Source: an uncultured Pelagibacteraceae bacterium | GTDB taxonomy: Bacteria > Pseudomonadota > Alphaproteobacteria > Pelagibacterales > Pelagibacteraceae | Direction of reading: 5' to 3' | Assembly: GCA_902571915.1 (NCBI GenBank) | Contig: CACGDY010000001.1 | Location: 62,001-126,000 of the forward strand | DNA: 64,000 bases | Shown: positions 61,322 through 64,000 of the stretch, one piece after another | Layout of the letters: every line of letters starts with the position of its first letter | How positions within the stretch are numbered: the first letter of the stretch is position 1 | Position numbers and translations under genes: made by a program | Notes under the pieces: model-generated | Told to the model about the DNA's origin: nothing | The model's database searches: none | Seen by the model: only the letters and a program-made list of their open reading frames with translations

Positions 61322-62330
61322 TGTTACCTAATCTATTTAAAATATCTTTATTTGAAAGAGATTTATAATATTGTTTATTTTCAAAATACCAATTAAGTGT
61401 CAATTTAATTCCTCTTGAAAAATTAGTTTTTGGATACCATTTTAACTTATTTTTAATTTTGTTACTGTTAAGAGCATACCTAATATCATGACCAGGACGA
61501 TCTTTAACAAAGCTTATTTTTACTTTTTTACCAAGTTTAATTATTTTTTTTGAATGTTTAATTAACTCATTAGTGACTTGCAAGTTGTTTAAGTTTTTGT
61601 TTGAACCAATATTGTAAAACTCTCCAAGCCTTCCTTTTTGAAAAACTTTTATTAATGCCTCACAATGATCTTTTACATATATCCATTCTCTAGAATTTTT
61701 ACCTTTTCCATAAATAGGCAAAGGTCTATTATTAATAATGTTGAATATAAGTTTTGGAATTAATTTTTCTGGATGTTGTTTAGGACCATAATTATTTGAA
61801 CAATTTGTTACTATAGCTGGCAAATTATAAGTTTTTATATATGAACCTACCAGATGATCAGATGCAGCTTTACTGGCTGCATACGGAGAACTTGGTTGAT
61901 AAGGATATTTTTCATCAGATCTTCCATTCAAAACATCACCATAAACCTCATCTGTAGAAATATGAATTAATCTAGATATATTTTTTTTTGAAAATTTTTT
62001 AAAACATTCTAAAAGATTATAAACACCAACGATATTACTTTGAATGAAATTTCCTGGATTATCTATTGATCTATCTACATGAGTTTCAGCAGCTAAATTA
62101 AAAATTCCTGAAGGTTTGTATTGTGAAAATATTTTTTCAATTTTTTTATTTGAGATATCAAGTTTAATGTATTTGTATTTTTTTGATTTTATAAAATCTT
62201 TAGTGTTATATAAATTTGACGAATATGTGCCTTTATCAATGTTGATGACGTAAAAATTTTTTTTTAATAGTAATTCTATGAGATTGCTCCCAATAAATCC
62301 TAATCCACCAGTAACAATAATCTTTTTCAT
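61314..62330 (-). CDS. rfbB: dTDP-glucose 4,6-dehydratase
   Basis: KIIVTGGLGFIGSNL, AAETHVDRSI, HISTDEVYGD, SPYAASKAASDHLV, VKDRPGHDIRYA. Confidence 0.96.
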   Translation of the reverse strand: MKKIIVTGGLGFIGSNLIELLLKKNFYVINIDKGTYSSNLYNTKDFIKSKKYKYIKLDISNKKIEKIFSQYKPSGIFNLAAETHVDRSIDNPGNFIQSNIVGVYNLLECFKKFSKKNISRLIHISTDEVYGDVLNGRSDEKYPYQPSSPYAASKAASDHLVGSYIKTYNLPAIVTNCSNNYGPKQHPEKLIPKLIFNIINNRPLPIYGKGKNSREWIYVKDHCEALIKVFQKGRLGEFYNIGSNKNLNNLQVTNELIKHSKKIIKLGKKVKISFVKDRPGHDIRYALNSNKIKNKLKWYPKTNFSRGIKLTLNWYFENKQYYKSLSNKDILNRLGNND

Positions 62331-62384
62331 TTTTTGATTTTTACATTAAAAATAATTTTTAGTATAGTCGAGTATATATATATT

Positions 62385-63257
62385 ATGTCAATAACTAGGC
62401 AAAATCTTTCAGTGATCATAGTAAGCTACAAAAGTGATCATGTAATAGAAAATTGTATTAATTCTATCGATAACGAAATTGAAATAATTGTTATTGAAAA
62501 CTCTAATAATGATAAATTAAAAAACAAAATTGAAACTAAATATAAAAATGTTAAGTGCATTTTATCAAAAGAAAATTTAGGAATGGGTGGAGGAAATAAT
62601 CTAGGCATTAAATATGTGAATAAAGATTTTGCATTGATATTAAATCCAGATGTTGTTTTAGGAAAAAACTGCATGAATGAGATGATGGTTGCATCAAAAG
62701 AAATTGATAATTACGGAATTATTGCTCCAATTTCAAGCAAAGATGAATATCCAAACTATACTTTAAAAAAAGATCATAATTTCGATCCTGATAAACCCTT
62801 TAAAGTGAAAAGTGTCGATGGGTATGCAATGCTTTTAAATTTAAAAAAATTAAAAAAAATAGACAATTTTAATTTTTTTGACGAAAATTTTTTTTTATAT
62901 CTTGAAAATGATGATTTATGTAAACGATTAACAGAAAAAAATGAAAATATTTATATCATCCCAAAATCAAAAATTCATCATCTAGGAGGAAGAGCTGTAG
63001 ACCCGAAATATAAAAATGAAATTGAGTATTTAAGAAATTGGCATTGGATGTGGTCAAAATTTTATTTCAATAAGAAACATTATGGTTATTTGATCGCTTT
63101 GTTAAAAGTTTCTAATAATTTAATCTCTGCAAAAATTAGATTTTTTTATTATTTGATTACTTTTAACAGCTTTAAGAGAAAAATTTATCAAATGAGAATA
63201 TTAGGTTTAATCAGTTCTATGATAGGGAAGAATTCTTATTATAGACCTAAAATTTAA
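62385..63257 (+). CDS. Glycosyltransferase family 2 (WbbL/rhamnosyltransferase-like)
   Basis: LSVIIVSYKSDHVIENCINSI, NLGMGGGNNLGI, LILNPDV, FFDENFFLYLENDDLCKRL; start reassigned to MSITRQ. Confidence 0.88.
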   Translation: MSITRQNLSVIIVSYKSDHVIENCINSIDNEIEIIVIENSNNDKLKNKIETKYKNVKCILSKENLGMGGGNNLGIKYVNKDFALILNPDVVLGKNCMNEMMVASKEIDNYGIIAPISSKDEYPNYTLKKDHNFDPDKPFKVKSVDGYAMLLNLKKLKKIDNFNFFDENFFLYLENDDLCKRLTEKNENIYIIPKSKIHHLGGRAVDPKYKNEIEYLRNWHWMWSKFYFNKKHYGYLIALLKVSNNLISAKIRFFYYLITFNSFKRKIYQMRILGLISSMIGKNSYYRPKI

Positions 63258-63781
63258 TGGCCTGGAAACTCAATCAAGTTCTCTACTTGGTATCCTTTTT
63301 TAATCAAATTGTCTGAACCTTTTAGATCAAAAAGATTTATCACAAATATAAATCCAGCAACTTTGCCATTAGAAATTTTCACAAGTTTTGCAGCTGCATC
63401 TGCGGTACCACCAGTAGCAATTAGATCATCAATAATCAAAATAGAATCATTTTTGTTAATAGAATCTTTATGGACTTCTATGGTAGCCTTTCCATACTCT
63501 AATTCAAAATCAACTGAATGAACATCGGCTGGTAATTTGTCTTTTTTTCTTAACATTATAAATGGTTTTTTCAAAATGTAGGAAACTGCAGAAGCAAAGA
63601 CAAATCCTCTAGATTCTATTGCAGCAATCTTATTAAATTTCATTTTTTTTGATCTTTCTATAATTTGATCTATTGTTTCCGAAAAGGCTTTTTCATTTTT
63701 AATTAGGGTTGTGATATCTCTAAATAAAATACCTTTTTTTGGATAATCTGGGATTGATCTAATAAAGTCTTTTAAATTCAT
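63254..63781 (-). CDS. apt: Adenine phosphoribosyltransferase
   Basis: IPDYPKKGILFRDIT, AIESRGFVFASA, LIIDDLIATGGTADAA. Confidence 0.97.
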   Translation of the reverse strand: MNLKDFIRSIPDYPKKGILFRDITTLIKNEKAFSETIDQIIERSKKMKFNKIAAIESRGFVFASAVSYILKKPFIMLRKKDKLPADVHSVDFELEYGKATIEVHKDSINKNDSILIIDDLIATGGTADAAAKLVKISNGKVAGFIFVINLFDLKGSDNLIKKGYQVENLIEFPGH

Positions 63782-63822
63782 AAGAGTAAATTATAAAACT
63801 ATAAATAAATTAATTTTATAAC

Positions 63823-64000
63823 ATGACAATAAATAAATTAGCAATTATTGGTGGCAGTGGCCTTTATGATGTTGAGGAGTTCAAAAATAGAGAATTATTA
63901 GATTTAACTACTCCTTGGGGAAAACCCTCAGACCAAATTTTAAAAACTAACTATAATAATAAAGAAGTTTACTTTTTACCAAGACATGGAAGAGGTCATT
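63823..64000 (+). CDS. mtnP: S-methyl-5'-thioadenosine phosphorylase (3'-truncated by window edge)
   Basis: ATG at 63823: MTINKLAIIGGSGLYDVEEFKNRELLDLTTPWGKPSDQI...FLPRHGRGH. Confidence 0.9.
   Translation, partial: MTINKLAIIGGSGLYDVEEFKNRELLDLTTPWGKPSDQILKTNYNNKEVYFLPRHGRGH

Noticed and set aside
1-64000. CRISPR arrays, transposases, integrases, prophage or toxin-antitoxin genes
   Set aside because: No regularly spaced long repeats and no such protein signatures seen in the ORFs or gaps.

Overview
The window is an AT-rich, gene-dense stretch of an alphaproteobacterial chromosome. Gene content and order, very short intergenic gaps and the thiamin-precursor gene set point to a SAR11/Pelagibacter-like genome; this is inference, no search was run. 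Most of it is core genome: purF-cvpA, dnaB, rplI-rpsR-rpsF, fabD-fabG-acpP-gmk, ksgA-pdxA-surA-lptD-lptG-lptF, pepA-ndk, purN-purM, hdaA-aspS, accC-accB-aroQ, thiS-thiG, rne/rng, mrcA-prfB, tyrS, anmK, a complete SUF operon and glnA. A surface-sugar cassette (RfbH/ColD-like enzyme, glycosyltransferases, rfbA, rfbB) follows a CAU-anticodon tRNA. Items beyond the ORF track: (1) a canonical programmed +1 frameshift in prfB (AAGGAG TAT CTT TGA), which moves the start to 37972; (2) a TPP riboswitch directly upstream of an SSS-family transporter (thiV-like); (3) a 15-nt palindrome over the probable suf/Rrf2 promoter and a 16/19 match to the classical Fur box next to it; (4) a stand-alone NrdJ C-terminal (TSCPD-type) protein; (5) a PhnZ-like HD-domain protein next to two transporters; (6) a DegT-fold enzyme with the PLP lysine replaced by histidine; (7) two small ORFs missed by the track; (8) pervasive tail-to-tail overlaps of convergent genes. 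I found no CRISPR array, transposon, prophage or obvious defence system.
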